Assembly: GCF_001709345.1 (NCBI RefSeq)
Contig: NZ_MDTQ01000001.1
Span: 2,615,955 to 2,679,954 of the forward strand
Direction: 5' to 3'
From: Terasakiispira papahanaumokuakeensis
Lineage (GTDB): Bacteria; Pseudomonadota; Gammaproteobacteria; Pseudomonadales; Halomonadaceae
DNA length: 64,000 nucleotides
Both the position numbers and the translations under genes were made by a program. The notes beneath the pieces are model-generated. The model was given only the letters and a program-made list of their open reading frames with translations. It did no database searches and had not been told where the DNA came from. Shown here piece by piece: positions 43,544-52,130 of this stretch. Positions within the stretch are counted from its first letter, which is position 1. Each line of letters starts with the position of its first letter.

Positions 43544-43867
43544 ATGGAATCAAAAGCGACACAGGAAGATTACGAACAGCTTAAAGCCGATATGCAACTG
43601 CTGAGAGATGATCTGGCTAAACTCAGTAAGACGGTGGTTGAAGGACAAAAAGACCACATCTCACAGCTCAGAGAGGAACTACAACGTGAAGGCAGTGCCG
43701 CACTGAAAAAGGCGCGTCATCACGCAGATGAATCGATTGAGCGTGTCCGTGATAACAGCCAGAAAGTGATCGGCGAGGTGGAAAAGAAAATTGAAGACCG
43801 TCCATTTCTCACCGTCGTGCTGGTTTTTCTCGCCGGGATGCTGCTGGGGAAATGGTTTGACCGCTAA
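43544..43867 (+). CDS. ElaB/YqjD/DUF883-family membrane-anchored protein
   Basis: 107-aa protein with a long amphipathic, coiled-coil-rich N-terminal part (EDYEQLKADMQLLRDDLAKLSKTVVEG...) and a C-terminal hydrophobic anchor (FLTVVLVFLAGMLLGKWFDR) ending with the GKWF.R pattern of the family. E. coli YqjD and ElaB bind ribosomes at the inner membrane in stationary phase. Start at 43544 has GAGGAG upstream; a TTG at 43490 would extend it. It forms a pair with the YqjE-like gene 12 bp downstream. Confidence 0.9.
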   Translation: MESKATQEDYEQLKADMQLLRDDLAKLSKTVVEGQKDHISQLREELQREGSAALKKARHHADESIERVRDNSQKVIGEVEKKIEDRPFLTVVLVFLAGMLLGKWFDR

Positions 43868-43879
43868 CGCTGGTAACCG

Positions 43880-44407
43880 ATGATTTCACGAGAGGAACTT
43901 CAGACCTTATTACGTAAGGCGTTAGCTGCGGTCATCGGTGCCTTACTGGGATTGATACTGCTCAGCGTATTGTTGATCGGCGGTATCATTCTCTTGTTAA
44001 AAGGCGCTTTATTAGGCCTAACCCCTTGGTTAGGCCAAGCCGGTGCTTATGGGGTGACCGGTTCGATCTGCTTAGCATTACTCGGGTTGTTTTTTGTCCG
44101 CTTATTACATCGCTCCACGGGGTCATCATCGACGGAGTCTTCTCAACCAGATTCAAAACCATCCTCAATACAACGATTACGCCAGCTCATCCGACAAAAT
44201 CCTTGGGAAGCCTTACTGATTGCCTTCACATTAGGCTTGATCGAGCGTACGGATCCTCATCTGAGGAAATTACTGTTGCAGGGTGGCCTGGCATTATTTA
44301 ACCAATCTGAAGACGAGGCCACGGATGAGGCTGAATCGACAGAAGCCTCCGCAGACGCCACTGACCTCGATAGCTCGTCGGTGAATGACTCACCTACGAA
44401 TCCGTAA
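43880..44407 (+). CDS. YqjE-like membrane protein (phage-holin superfamily fold)
   Basis: 175-aa protein with two N-terminal hydrophobic helices (residues about 15-45 and 58-80), a basic segment, and an acidic tail rich in Asp, Ser and Glu. This matches YqjE, which lies next to yqjD in E. coli. Function unknown. It lies 12 bp after the YqjD-like gene on the same strand, so they are probably cotranscribed. Confidence 0.75.
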   Translation: MISREELQTLLRKALAAVIGALLGLILLSVLLIGGIILLLKGALLGLTPWLGQAGAYGVTGSICLALLGLFFVRLLHRSTGSSSTESSQPDSKPSSIQRLRQLIRQNPWEALLIAFTLGLIERTDPHLRKLLLQGGLALFNQSEDEATDEAESTEASADATDLDSSSVNDSPTNP

Positions 44408-44578
44408 CCCCTTAAGACCCCTATTGCTCAACCCCCTCCGATTTGCCAAGCGCCTTACAATGATATACATTGGATATCATTGCGATATACATATTAGACA
44501 TTATGCTAGCTAGCGTGATGATAAATGAGTCAGTATTCGCGCTAAAAGTCCCAAGACATCACATAGCGAGAACCCCGC

Positions 44579-44827
44579 TTGAGTAAGTCTAAAAAGATTG
44601 CGAGCACGCAAGATGAAGTACAAGCAGCGCCAAACTCAGAGAAACCAAAATCAACACAAAAGAAAAAGACATCCAAGAATGATGCACAATTGTTGATCAG
44701 AATGAATAGCCAAGAAAGAGCGGAATTTTTAGCACTTTGCGATGAACTTGATACCAGTGCAGCTAGAGAGATTCGCAAGTTTATTCGACGTTTTATACGT
44801 CAAAACCAAAGTAGTGATGAAGACTGA
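44579..44827 (+). CDS. Small ribbon-helix-helix-like protein with TTG start
   Basis: 82-aa basic protein. Residues about 36-76 (DAQLLIRMNSQERAEFLALCD, then ELDTSAAREIRKFIRRFIRQN) have the strand-helix-helix pattern of ribbon-helix-helix DNA-binding proteins; the first 35 residues are Lys/Ser-rich and probably disordered. There is an in-frame stop at 44564 and the only start before the domain is the TTG at 44579, with AGCGAG upstream. Its partner genes are unknown: no toxin gene adjoins. It could be a small transcription factor or a DNA-binding protein. Confidence 0.6.
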   Translation: MSKSKKIASTQDEVQAAPNSEKPKSTQKKKTSKNDAQLLIRMNSQERAEFLALCDELDTSAAREIRKFIRRFIRQNQSSDED

Positions 44828-44927
44828 GACGAGCGTCTCATTCACTACTTGAGTGAGCAAAACCAGGCACTCAATGGCCTCGAACTCTTCAGGCCTATTA
44901 ATCAACCGATACGGCAGGAGTCATCAC

Positions 44928-45056
44928 ATGGCAAAGCAAAAAGCATCCAAAAAAGCGGATAGCCTGAAAAAAGAAATCAAAGCACGTAAGAGTAAAATCG
45001 ATAAGCATGAAAACAAGCTGAAAAAGCTGAAGAAAAAGCTTAAAAAAGCCGCCTAA
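44928..45056 (+). CDS. 42-aa lysine-rich helical protein
   Basis: Predicted protein of 42 residues with 18 lysines and one arginine, ending KLKKLKKKLKKAA. AGGAG lies 8 bases before the ATG at 44928, and a strong terminator follows the stop by 28 bp, which argues for a real gene. The pattern suggests a single amphipathic, strongly cationic helix or coiled coil. I recognise no family. A nucleic-acid or ribosome role would fit its charge and the neighbouring YqjD-type gene, but that is inference. Confidence 0.6.
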   Translation: MAKQKASKKADSLKKEIKARKSKIDKHENKLKKLKKKLKKAA

Positions 45057-45084
45057 TTGATCTTTTGATGACACGTTAGGCTAT

Positions 45085-45119
45085 AAAAAAACGGTGCCAA
45101 CTATTGGCACCGTTTTTTT
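45085..45119. terminator. Bidirectional terminator
   Basis: Perfect 16-bp stem AAAAAAACGGTGCCAA/TTGGCACCGTTTTTTT around a 3-nt loop. It ends the small lysine-rich gene on the + strand and can end the diguanylate cyclase transcript on the - strand. Confidence 0.95.
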
Positions 45120-45233
45120 ATTTAATGAACTTTTATTCAACCAACGATTCAGTCAACATAAACGCCATATCCAACACAAGAATAAAATGCTTTTCGCGTG
45201 CCTGAATAAGCCATTCACATGAGAGATGACGGT

Positions 45234-46646
45234 CTAAAGATGACCGTCAGAAACCGCCTGTTGCTTATGCTGATACATCTGCTGATCCGCACGTGATAGC
45301 AGCTGATCAATATCATCACTCACCTGAATCAAGGTATAACCCATAGCCGTTGACAGTGCCACCTGAGTACCGGAAGTAAGATCAATAGGCGCTTTCACCG
45401 CCGCGCCAATGCGCTCGCAGGCTAAGGTCATCGCCTCATCACTCATCGTCCCATCAAAGCGAAGCACGCCGACAAACTCATCACCTCCCAAGCGAAAAAA
45501 ACGTTCATGTCGGGACGACAATGTGCTGAGCCGCTGAGCTATCGTCACTAACACCTCATCACCGGCTTCATGACCGTAAGTATCATTAATCGCCTTAAAA
45601 CCATTCAAGTCGAGATAAACCACCCCAAAATAGGCCTCTGACTTTGGCATGACCGCATGGGCGGCTTGTGTTTTAGACAATGCAGACTTTGAGGGAATCA
45701 GTCGTCTAAGCAAAAACTCAACCTGACGATAAAAAGCTCGGCGATTGGGTAACCCAGTGAGTTCATCGAAATTAGCCAGAATACGATTACGCCGATGCTC
45801 ACGCATCAAAATGAAATACATCAGCGCAAGAAGTAATGACATCAACCAACCGACAGCGCGCAAAGCCAGCATCCACCAGGGCATGATATGATTGTCAATC
45901 GGTACGCCTTCCAGTATCCAGCCCTCATTATGTAAATACAATGGCAGTCGAATGGCCTCAGAGGCATTAGCCGCAATATCATTGGCACTGCCGAAAATAT
46001 CACCCCCACCAGGCTTGCTTGGATTATATAAATGCAAGTTGAATAATGAGGTATATTGATCAATATCGGCAGCCTTCAACAGTGATTCAATATCCAGTAC
46101 CACACTCACCATACCCCAAAGTTGACCATTCTCCCGAAAAATAGGAACTCGATTAATCAGCCCCTTGCCACCTTGAACCAGGTTCACCGGCCCATCTAAT
46201 ACTGTATCTTTTAAATCAATCGCCTTTTTAACATAGGGCCATTGCAAAGTGAGATCTCGAAAGTCGAGCCCCAGAATACTTTCATTGCCGACGCGGGGAT
46301 AAACCATGCGAATAATCAAATCGGGAGCGACGGCCAAACTACGTACATTTTTACCGTCCTGATAAACATTTTTCAGGATCGGCTCAACTTGATCGATATT
46401 GATATCAGGATAGGCGCGGAAAAAGGCGACCAATCCTTGTACCAAATAAATCGCAGAATTTGCTTGAGATTCAATTTTGGTTCTCAAAGTACTCAAAGAC
46501 TGGGCTGAAGCTGCGTTTTCCTGGGCTAAGCGATTTTCTGACAATAAGTGGTAAAAGCCTTCCACCACACTGATCGACACCACCAAAATCACAGCGGTCA
46601 TCAGTCGGGTCAGACGAGAACTCAATAGCGTCGAAGAAGAAGGCAT
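45234..46646 (-). CDS. Membrane diguanylate cyclase with CHASE-type sensor
   Basis: 470-aa protein. TM1 (about residues 12-30), a periplasmic CHASE-like sensor (about 45-240; KNVRSLAVAPDLIIRMVYPRVGNESILGLDF), TM2 (about 255-275), then a GGDEF domain with the intact GGDEF motif at residues 387-391. The residues five before it (SRHE in place of RxxD) lack the inhibitory I-site, so product inhibition by c-di-GMP may be weak. The domain order predicts c-di-GMP synthesis in response to an extracellular signal, possibly a small organic molecule. Confidence 0.93.
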   Translation of the reverse strand: MPSSSTLLSSRLTRLMTAVILVVSISVVEGFYHLLSENRLAQENAASAQSLSTLRTKIESQANSAIYLVQGLVAFFRAYPDINIDQVEPILKNVYQDGKNVRSLAVAPDLIIRMVYPRVGNESILGLDFRDLTLQWPYVKKAIDLKDTVLDGPVNLVQGGKGLINRVPIFRENGQLWGMVSVVLDIESLLKAADIDQYTSLFNLHLYNPSKPGGGDIFGSANDIAANASEAIRLPLYLHNEGWILEGVPIDNHIMPWWMLALRAVGWLMSLLLALMYFILMREHRRNRILANFDELTGLPNRRAFYRQVEFLLRRLIPSKSALSKTQAAHAVMPKSEAYFGVVYLDLNGFKAINDTYGHEAGDEVLVTIAQRLSTLSSRHERFFRLGGDEFVGVLRFDGTMSDEAMTLACERIGAAVKAPIDLTSGTQVALSTAMGYTLIQVSDDIDQLLSRADQQMYQHKQQAVSDGHL

Positions 46647-46955
46647 CCGTCCCTCATTGAAAATATTTGGGTGTCATCACAATATCTTTACGTCATAAAA
46701 GCGTCGTTGTTTCATGCTCGACGCTTTACTCAGAAAACTCAAGAACATCTATGTTTCATATGTAGTTTTCATATGTGGTTGCCAGCACATGATGACTCAC
46801 GTCCCAGAGATACTCAGCATAGTGTCATCACCTGCTTCCTGCCTGATATGCCATCATTCCTGCCCAACTTCACAACTCATTGCCTAGACAAGTAATTGCA
46901 TGCGGTTTAATTGCGGCGTATAGTCGGCTCATTACTTGCATAGGCAGCTATTGAC
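46647..46955. other. Upstream region of the MarR-emrAB operon
   Basis: 309 bp, divergent between the cyclase and MarR genes. It holds a clear promoter and inverted repeat close to the MarR gene (46889-46938) and a short 12-13-bp direct repeat GTTTCATATGTA / GTTTTCATATGTG near 46751-46776. Nothing else was recognised. Confidence 0.5.
46889..46938 (+). promoter_or_regulatory. Promoter and MarR operator candidate
   Basis: -35 TTGCAT (46896-46901) and -10 TATAGT (46919-46924) are separated by 17 bp, giving a start near 46931. The promoter is framed by CAAGTAAT (46889-46896) and its inverse ATTACTTG (46931-46938), which suggests autorepression by the MarR protein encoded just downstream. Confidence 0.6.
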
Positions 46956-47483
46956 ATGGCATATTTCAATTTATCCTCATTGGAACAGCCCCACCATCTG
47001 ACGCTCGGCCACCTACTTCACCTCGTCAACCAGCATAAAGAAAAAGTACTCACGCAATATCTTGCCCCTCTAGATATCACCGCGCCTCAATTTAAAATCT
47101 TATTACTGCTATACCGGCAACAGTGCAGTGTCTGTAAAGAATTGAGTCAGCAATTGAATATGGATGCCGGTGCCACCACACGGATGGTGGATCGATTAGA
47201 AAAGAAGGGATTACTCCAACGACATCGAGATGAACAGGATCGTCGGCGTGTCAGACTGGCGCTGACGGCCTCAGGTATCGGGCTATGCCACCAATTCCCA
47301 CCTTTAATCGTGGATGCCTTAAATGCCTTAACGATCGGCATGGCTGATGAAGACATTCATCAGCTTGAAATACTGCTCACGCAACTACTCGTCAATAATG
47401 GGGTCCTGTCCATGCCCTTGGCCTCCGATGAAGAAGCATCATGCACCTTTCCCTCACTGACCTCGTCTTCCATGACTTCTTAA
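46956..47483 (+). CDS. MarR-family regulator of an EmrAB pump
   Basis: 175-aa MarR repressor, similar in position and type to EmrR/MprA. The wHTH covers about residues 45-115 (QFKILLLLYRQQCSVCKELSQQLNMDAGATTRMVDRLEKKGLLQRH) with the wing DEQDRRRVRLALT. It starts the emr operon, 12 bp ahead of emrA. Ligand-induced release by drugs or salicylate-like molecules is expected from the family. Two closely spaced cysteines (C-S-V-C near residue 54) may allow redox sensing; that is speculation. Confidence 0.9.
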   Translation: MAYFNLSSLEQPHHLTLGHLLHLVNQHKEKVLTQYLAPLDITAPQFKILLLLYRQQCSVCKELSQQLNMDAGATTRMVDRLEKKGLLQRHRDEQDRRRVRLALTASGIGLCHQFPPLIVDALNALTIGMADEDIHQLEILLTQLLVNNGVLSMPLASDEEASCTFPSLTSSSMTS

Positions 47484-47495
47484 TGGTTTCAGATC

Positions 47496-48707
47496 ATGTC
47501 TCAAGAAAATACCACTGAAGCAGCACCTTCTTCTCAGCCGCGCAAACGCAAACACTGGTTGTTGGGGCTAGTTCTGATGACGCTGATTATTCTGGGCAGC
47601 GGCTATGCGTATCATGAGTTTTATGGTCAATATTATGAATCCACTGAAGACGCTTATGTCCAAGGCAATTTAGTGTCTATTGCGCCCAGAGTGAACGGTA
47701 CCGTCACACAGGTGTATGCCGAATCAGGCGATTACGTCAAGCAAGGTCAGCCTTTGGTCACACTCGATCCGAGTGAAACCCGGATCGCCTTAGATCGGGC
47801 TGAAGCTAATCTCGGTAATGTCATCCGCCAAACTCGTGGGCTTTACAATGATGTTGACAACTACCAGGCTCAAGTCCAAGTCAAAGAAGTCAACTATCAG
47901 CAAGCTCAGGCGGATTACGAACGCCGTCGCAAACTGGCTGAAAAAGGCGCCATTGCTGAAGAAGAAGTCACCCACTATCGGGATGCCCTCAACGCAGCAC
48001 GCAATGAACTGATGTCAACTCGGCAAGCGCTGAAAGCCAAACGGGCCCTCACTGATCATGTTGATATTGCGCAGCACCCTGCCATCAAAGAAGCCATTGC
48101 TCAGCTACAAAATGCTTATCTGAATAACCAATATACCCAGATCAAAGCCCCGGTCTCAGGCTATGTCGCCAAACGATCCGTTCAGCTAGGCCAGCAGGTC
48201 AGCACAGGCAGTGACTTAATGGTGGTGGTACCGCTGCATCAAGTATGGATCGACGCCAACTTCAAAGAAAGCCAACTCACTCAAATGAGAATCGGCCAAC
48301 CCGTCGACATTACGACCGATTTATACGGTGATGACGTTCACTTTGAAGGCCATATCAGCAGTCTCGGCATTGGCACCGGGAGCGCTTTTGCTTTACTTCC
48401 ACCACAAAATGCAACCGGTAACTGGATCAAAATCGTCCAACGCCTACCGGTACGGATAGAATTAAACACCGATAAGCTGGAAAAATATCCCCTCCGGATT
48501 GGGCTGTCCTCCACGGTGACCGTCCATATGGCGCAGGAAGGTCTTTTGTTACCCGAGCAGGCGACCACCACCGCTCGGCTGACAACGGATATTTATCAAA
48601 ATCAGCTCCAAGATGCCCATGCCTTAGTCGCGCACATTCTCAGCGCCAATGGGATTGATGCCGACAAAGCTCTGGCCATGTCAGCCGCCGAGGCTGAACA
48701 TGAGTGA
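47496..48707 (+). CDS. emrA: EmrA-type efflux membrane-fusion protein
   Basis: Periplasmic adaptor of the EmrAB pump, 403 aa. One N-terminal membrane anchor (HWLLGLVLMTLIILGSGYAYH), a lipoyl-type segment (TEDAYVQGNLVSIAPRVNGTVTQVYAESGDYVKQGQPLVTLD), a coiled-coil hairpin (about 95-190) and the IKAPVSGYVAKRSVQLGQQV motif are present. Its end overlaps emrB by 8 bp. Together with EmrB and a TolC-like channel it exports hydrophobic drugs. Confidence 0.94.
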   Translation: MSQENTTEAAPSSQPRKRKHWLLGLVLMTLIILGSGYAYHEFYGQYYESTEDAYVQGNLVSIAPRVNGTVTQVYAESGDYVKQGQPLVTLDPSETRIALDRAEANLGNVIRQTRGLYNDVDNYQAQVQVKEVNYQQAQADYERRRKLAEKGAIAEEEVTHYRDALNAARNELMSTRQALKAKRALTDHVDIAQHPAIKEAIAQLQNAYLNNQYTQIKAPVSGYVAKRSVQLGQQVSTGSDLMVVVPLHQVWIDANFKESQLTQMRIGQPVDITTDLYGDDVHFEGHISSLGIGTGSAFALLPPQNATGNWIKIVQRLPVRIELNTDKLEKYPLRIGLSSTVTVHMAQEGLLLPEQATTTARLTTDIYQNQLQDAHALVAHILSANGIDADKALAMSAAEAEHE

Positions 48708-50205
48708 TGCCGCTTTTCGTCCCCCAAGCTTACCTCTAGCGGCATTGGGGCTTTGCCTTGCGACATTCATGCAGGTATTGGATACCACCATTGCCAATGT
48801 GGCGCTACCCACGATCGCGGGGGATTTGGGTGTCTCGGCGGATCAGGGTAACTGGGTCATCACCTCATTTGCGGTCTGTAATGCCATTGCTTTGCCGCTC
48901 ACCGGATGGGTTGCCCGTACAATTGGGGAAACAAAGCTCTTTATCGGCGCCGTCATCTTATTTGCGGTCACCTCCTTTCTGTGTGGCATCGCGCAATCCA
49001 TGCCTGAACTGATTGCTTTTCGTGCCCTACAGGGGCTGTGCTCCGGCCCGCTATTTCCCATGGCCCAAACCTTAATGATGGCCATTTTCCCTCGCGAAAA
49101 ACGTACCGTCGCACTCGCGATCATTGGCATGGTCACCGTGGTCGCTCCTATTATTGGGCCGATCACAGGAGGCTGGATCACGGATAATTACTCCTGGCGT
49201 TGGATTTTTTATATCAACGTGCCGATCGCTGTAATCGCCACATTTATGGTGTTAATACAGCTCAAGGATCGTCCCGACCAGACGCAAAAAACCCCGGTCG
49301 ACTATATCGGTCTCTCGTTATTGGTGATGGGGGTCGGCGCCCTCCAGATCATGCTGGATAAAGGCAATAACCTTGACTGGTTTGACTCTAACTTTATTGT
49401 CACGTTAACCGGTATTGCGGTTTTTTCCCTCGCAGCCTTTGTCATCTGGGAGCTCACTTCAGCTCACCCGATCGTCAACCTCAGACTATTCAAAGACCGT
49501 AATTTTGCGGTAGGCACCGTGGCGCTTGTTTTAGGTTTCTCAGCATTCTTTGCGATTAATTTGATCTTACCGCAATGGCTGGAACGTAACCTGGGGTATA
49601 CCGCCGTTTGGGCGGGTCTGGCCTCGGCGCCGATGGGAGTCATTCCACTGCTATTTTCCTCAGTCGTCGGTAAGTACGCTCCCCATATCGACTTACGGAT
49701 TTTGGTCACGGCATCATTTCTCGTTATCAGTAGCTCATGCTTTATTCGCGCCGGCTTCAATACTGAGATTGATTTCATGTCAATCGCTTTGGTACAAGGC
49801 TATATGGGCCTGGGCGTGGTGCTATTCTTCATGCCGCTCACCACAATCTTACTCTCCAACCTGGATAATCATCAGATTGCAGATGGCTCAGGGCTCGCCA
49901 CTTTCCTGCGGGTATTGGGCGGGAGTTTTGCCTCTTCACTCAGCATTTGGCTATGGGATCGTCGCGAATCTTTCCATTACGCTCAGCTCAATGAGCATGT
50001 CAGCCCACATAATCCGGCGGCCCAACATTTCTTCGAACCGATCGGCGGCTTTGTGGCGAATAACCTAGCGCAAGTCAAACAGATGATGCAGAGCCAAGCC
50101 CTGATGATGTCGACCATTGACTACTTCACACTACTCGGCTGGTTATTTTTAGGCTTGTTAGCCATCATTTGGTGGACTAAGCCGCCCTTTTTTAAAGGGC
50201 ATTAG
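48700..50205 (+). CDS. emrB: EmrB-type MFS multidrug transporter (DHA2 family)
   Basis: 14-helix drug:proton antiporter, 501 aa. Conserved segments: FMQVLDTTIANVALPTIAGDLGVS (helix 1 with motif D1), WVITSFAVCNAIALPLTGWVARTIGETKLF, and motif C APIIGPITGGWITDNYSWRWIFYINVP. The ATG at 48700 overlaps the emrA end (ATGAGTGA), indicating coupling; an in-frame upstream start lies inside emrA. Substrate range cannot be read from the sequence. Confidence 0.95.
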   Translation: MSDAAFRPPSLPLAALGLCLATFMQVLDTTIANVALPTIAGDLGVSADQGNWVITSFAVCNAIALPLTGWVARTIGETKLFIGAVILFAVTSFLCGIAQSMPELIAFRALQGLCSGPLFPMAQTLMMAIFPREKRTVALAIIGMVTVVAPIIGPITGGWITDNYSWRWIFYINVPIAVIATFMVLIQLKDRPDQTQKTPVDYIGLSLLVMGVGALQIMLDKGNNLDWFDSNFIVTLTGIAVFSLAAFVIWELTSAHPIVNLRLFKDRNFAVGTVALVLGFSAFFAINLILPQWLERNLGYTAVWAGLASAPMGVIPLLFSSVVGKYAPHIDLRILVTASFLVISSSCFIRAGFNTEIDFMSIALVQGYMGLGVVLFFMPLTTILLSNLDNHQIADGSGLATFLRVLGGSFASSLSIWLWDRRESFHYAQLNEHVSPHNPAAQHFFEPIGGFVANNLAQVKQMMQSQALMMSTIDYFTLLGWLFLGLLAIIWWTKPPFFKGH

Positions 50206-50262
50206 TGCCTAAACCCTATTCATTTAAAAAGTCATCAACAGCACTGAATAAAAGGGCCAACC

Positions 50263-50919
50263 ATGCCCCATCACCATGCCGCAGACATCGGGATATTAAT
50301 ACTGGCCGCCGGTCATGGCCGGCGTTTCAAGGCCGCAGGCGGGGAAGGATTAAAGTTAATGGCCCGTTATCCTGAGCCGCAGGCAGATCAGTGGGCAAAA
50401 CATCAAACCGCCAACCAAGAGCAGGTCGAATATCGGCCGTTACTTTACTGGACACTCCAACAAGCACTGCGTAGTGGCCTGCCGGTCCATTTAGTCACCC
50501 GCCCGGGGTTAAAGCCATTGCAACACTTGGCTCAAGCCTTAAAGATATCCATGACATTAATCGACAGTCAGGGCAGCGGAGAATCCATTGCTGCTGGCGT
50601 TCAAGCCACCTTGGCATGGTCCGGCTGGCTGATTCAGCCTGGCGACATGCCTTGGGTTCAAGCAGCGGATTACCGGCAAGTCGCCACAGCACTCCACTCC
50701 GGCGCAGCCCAAGCACGACTCATGTATCAAGGAAAACCGGGGCACCCCGTCGGCTTTGATCGCCGTTATCAAGAGGCCTTAAGCCAGTTGCAGGGCGACC
50801 AGGGGGCACGGGCGCTGCTTGAAACATCACAACTGGAAACCCTTGAGGCCCATAGGGGCACCATTACCGATGCTGATCTGCCGCCCCCTGATTTTTCAAC
50901 CGCACAATATCCGCCATAA
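50263..50919 (+). CDS. MocA-like molybdenum cofactor cytidylyltransferase (NTP transferase)
   Basis: 218-aa Rossmann-type nucleotidyltransferase with the N-terminal NTP-binding signature LILAAGHGRRFKAAGGEGLKL and a QPGDMPWV motif. It resembles MocA, which attaches CMP to molybdopterin for molybdenum hydroxylases. The nearby IorAB hydroxylase and XdhC-type maturation gene strongly support this. Its 3' end overlaps the convergent xdhC gene by 56 bp. Confidence 0.85.
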   Translation: MPHHHAADIGILILAAGHGRRFKAAGGEGLKLMARYPEPQADQWAKHQTANQEQVEYRPLLYWTLQQALRSGLPVHLVTRPGLKPLQHLAQALKISMTLIDSQGSGESIAAGVQATLAWSGWLIQPGDMPWVQAADYRQVATALHSGAAQARLMYQGKPGHPVGFDRRYQEALSQLQGDQGARALLETSQLETLEAHRGTITDADLPPPDFSTAQYPP

Positions 50920-51928
50920 TCGCTAACCCGATCTCAGCCGGTGTTTTACTGCCAATATCCAAACCAATGGGAGCGTGAATACGCTGTTGGTCAGTATCCG
51001 TCAGATGGCCGATGCGTGTTAACCGTTCACGTCGGTGACGGCTGTTTTGAGCGGAGCCCATCACCCCGATATAAAAAGCGGGCGTTTTAACCGCTTCCAT
51101 CATGGTGAGATCATCCAGCCGAGGGTCATGAGTCAAAGCCACAATCGCCGTATTGGCATGACATCCATTCAACTGCAGATAATGGGCAGGCAAAGCCTCC
51201 AACACCCGCACACCAGGCGGTAAAGTATGCACTTGCGAATCACCTTGTAGCGTGGCTAATACTTCCTCACGAGGTTCACATAAGACCACTTCAAACCCGA
51301 GTGAAAAAGCAAAAGACATGCAGTATTGAGCCACCGGGGAATAGCCTGCCACGAATAACTGGGGGGCTGCTGATAGCCGAATGTCGATCTCATGACCTTG
51401 AACGTTAATCTGAGGCTGAGTCGCAAATTCAGCGGGGGTTAAAGACTGGCATGGGTGAGGCAAAGTGAGACGCTTATGTAACGCTTCATGTCCGGCAACA
51501 GCGGCTAATTGGCGCCCCAGATAAGCTACGGTATCGTCACCGGCGGGTAAATATTCAATTAAAATGCCCAGGATACCGCCGCAAGGCAACTTCACATTCG
51601 CCGCGAGTTCACCGTCACCGTACCGAATCACCTGTGAGGGGGCCTGCCACTGGCCCGCGGCCAGGCGAGCCAATAAGTCCTCCTCAACGCAGCCGCCGGA
51701 CAAGGAGCCACAATGATGGCCCTCGGCACTGACTGCCAACATTGCGCCAGGACCTCTAGGCGCAGAGCCCCAGGTATGCAGCACCGTGCATAGCCAGAGG
51801 GCTGAAGTCGCAGCCCACTGCTGGGCTTGTTGTAATACCTGAAGATCTAGGGGGGTGCCGGAGGCCGACAACCCCGACGAAGGGAAAGCATCAGTATTTA
51901 AAGCGAGTGGATCAATAGACATCATCAT
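50864..51928 (-). CDS. xdhC: XdhC/CoxI-family molybdenum hydroxylase maturation factor
   Basis: XdhC-family protein that receives sulfurated molybdenum cofactor and inserts it into molybdenum hydroxylases. The N-terminal XdhC domain (GSAPRGPGAMLAVSAEGHHCGSLSGGCVEEDL) has the conserved cysteines, and a C-terminal Rossmann-like domain follows (LFVAGYSPVAQYCMSFAFSLGFEVVLCEPRE; later VALTHDPRLDD; GVMGSAQN). Start at ATGATGATG (51928) with AGGAT upstream; a GTG at 51952 is possible. It is 178 bp downstream of iorB on the same strand. The role follows from the family and neighbours. Confidence 0.9.
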   Translation of the reverse strand: MMMSIDPLALNTDAFPSSGLSASGTPLDLQVLQQAQQWAATSALWLCTVLHTWGSAPRGPGAMLAVSAEGHHCGSLSGGCVEEDLLARLAAGQWQAPSQVIRYGDGELAANVKLPCGGILGILIEYLPAGDDTVAYLGRQLAAVAGHEALHKRLTLPHPCQSLTPAEFATQPQINVQGHEIDIRLSAAPQLFVAGYSPVAQYCMSFAFSLGFEVVLCEPREEVLATLQGDSQVHTLPPGVRVLEALPAHYLQLNGCHANTAIVALTHDPRLDDLTMMEAVKTPAFYIGVMGSAQNSRHRRERLTRIGHLTDTDQQRIHAPIGLDIGSKTPAEIGLAIMADIVRLKNQGAADQHR

Positions 51929-52130
51929 ATCCTGATCCCAATAGGGGATCACATCACTGTATCGACGAGATTGGAGAGACTATGTTCAGCGTGATCGGGG
52001 CATTTAAAGTCATGCGTTCAATCCAGGCTTTATACCCAGACTTTAAAGCTTGGCGCTCAACTCAACCGTGACAGGAAGCCCCTAAGGGACTTCCCGCACA
52101 GGGGGATCATACGCTGAACGTAAGAGAGGG

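Noticed and set aside
46671..46895. 74-codon open frame upstream of the MarR gene
   Set aside because: No ribosome-binding site or domain and it overlaps the promoter region of the emr operon.
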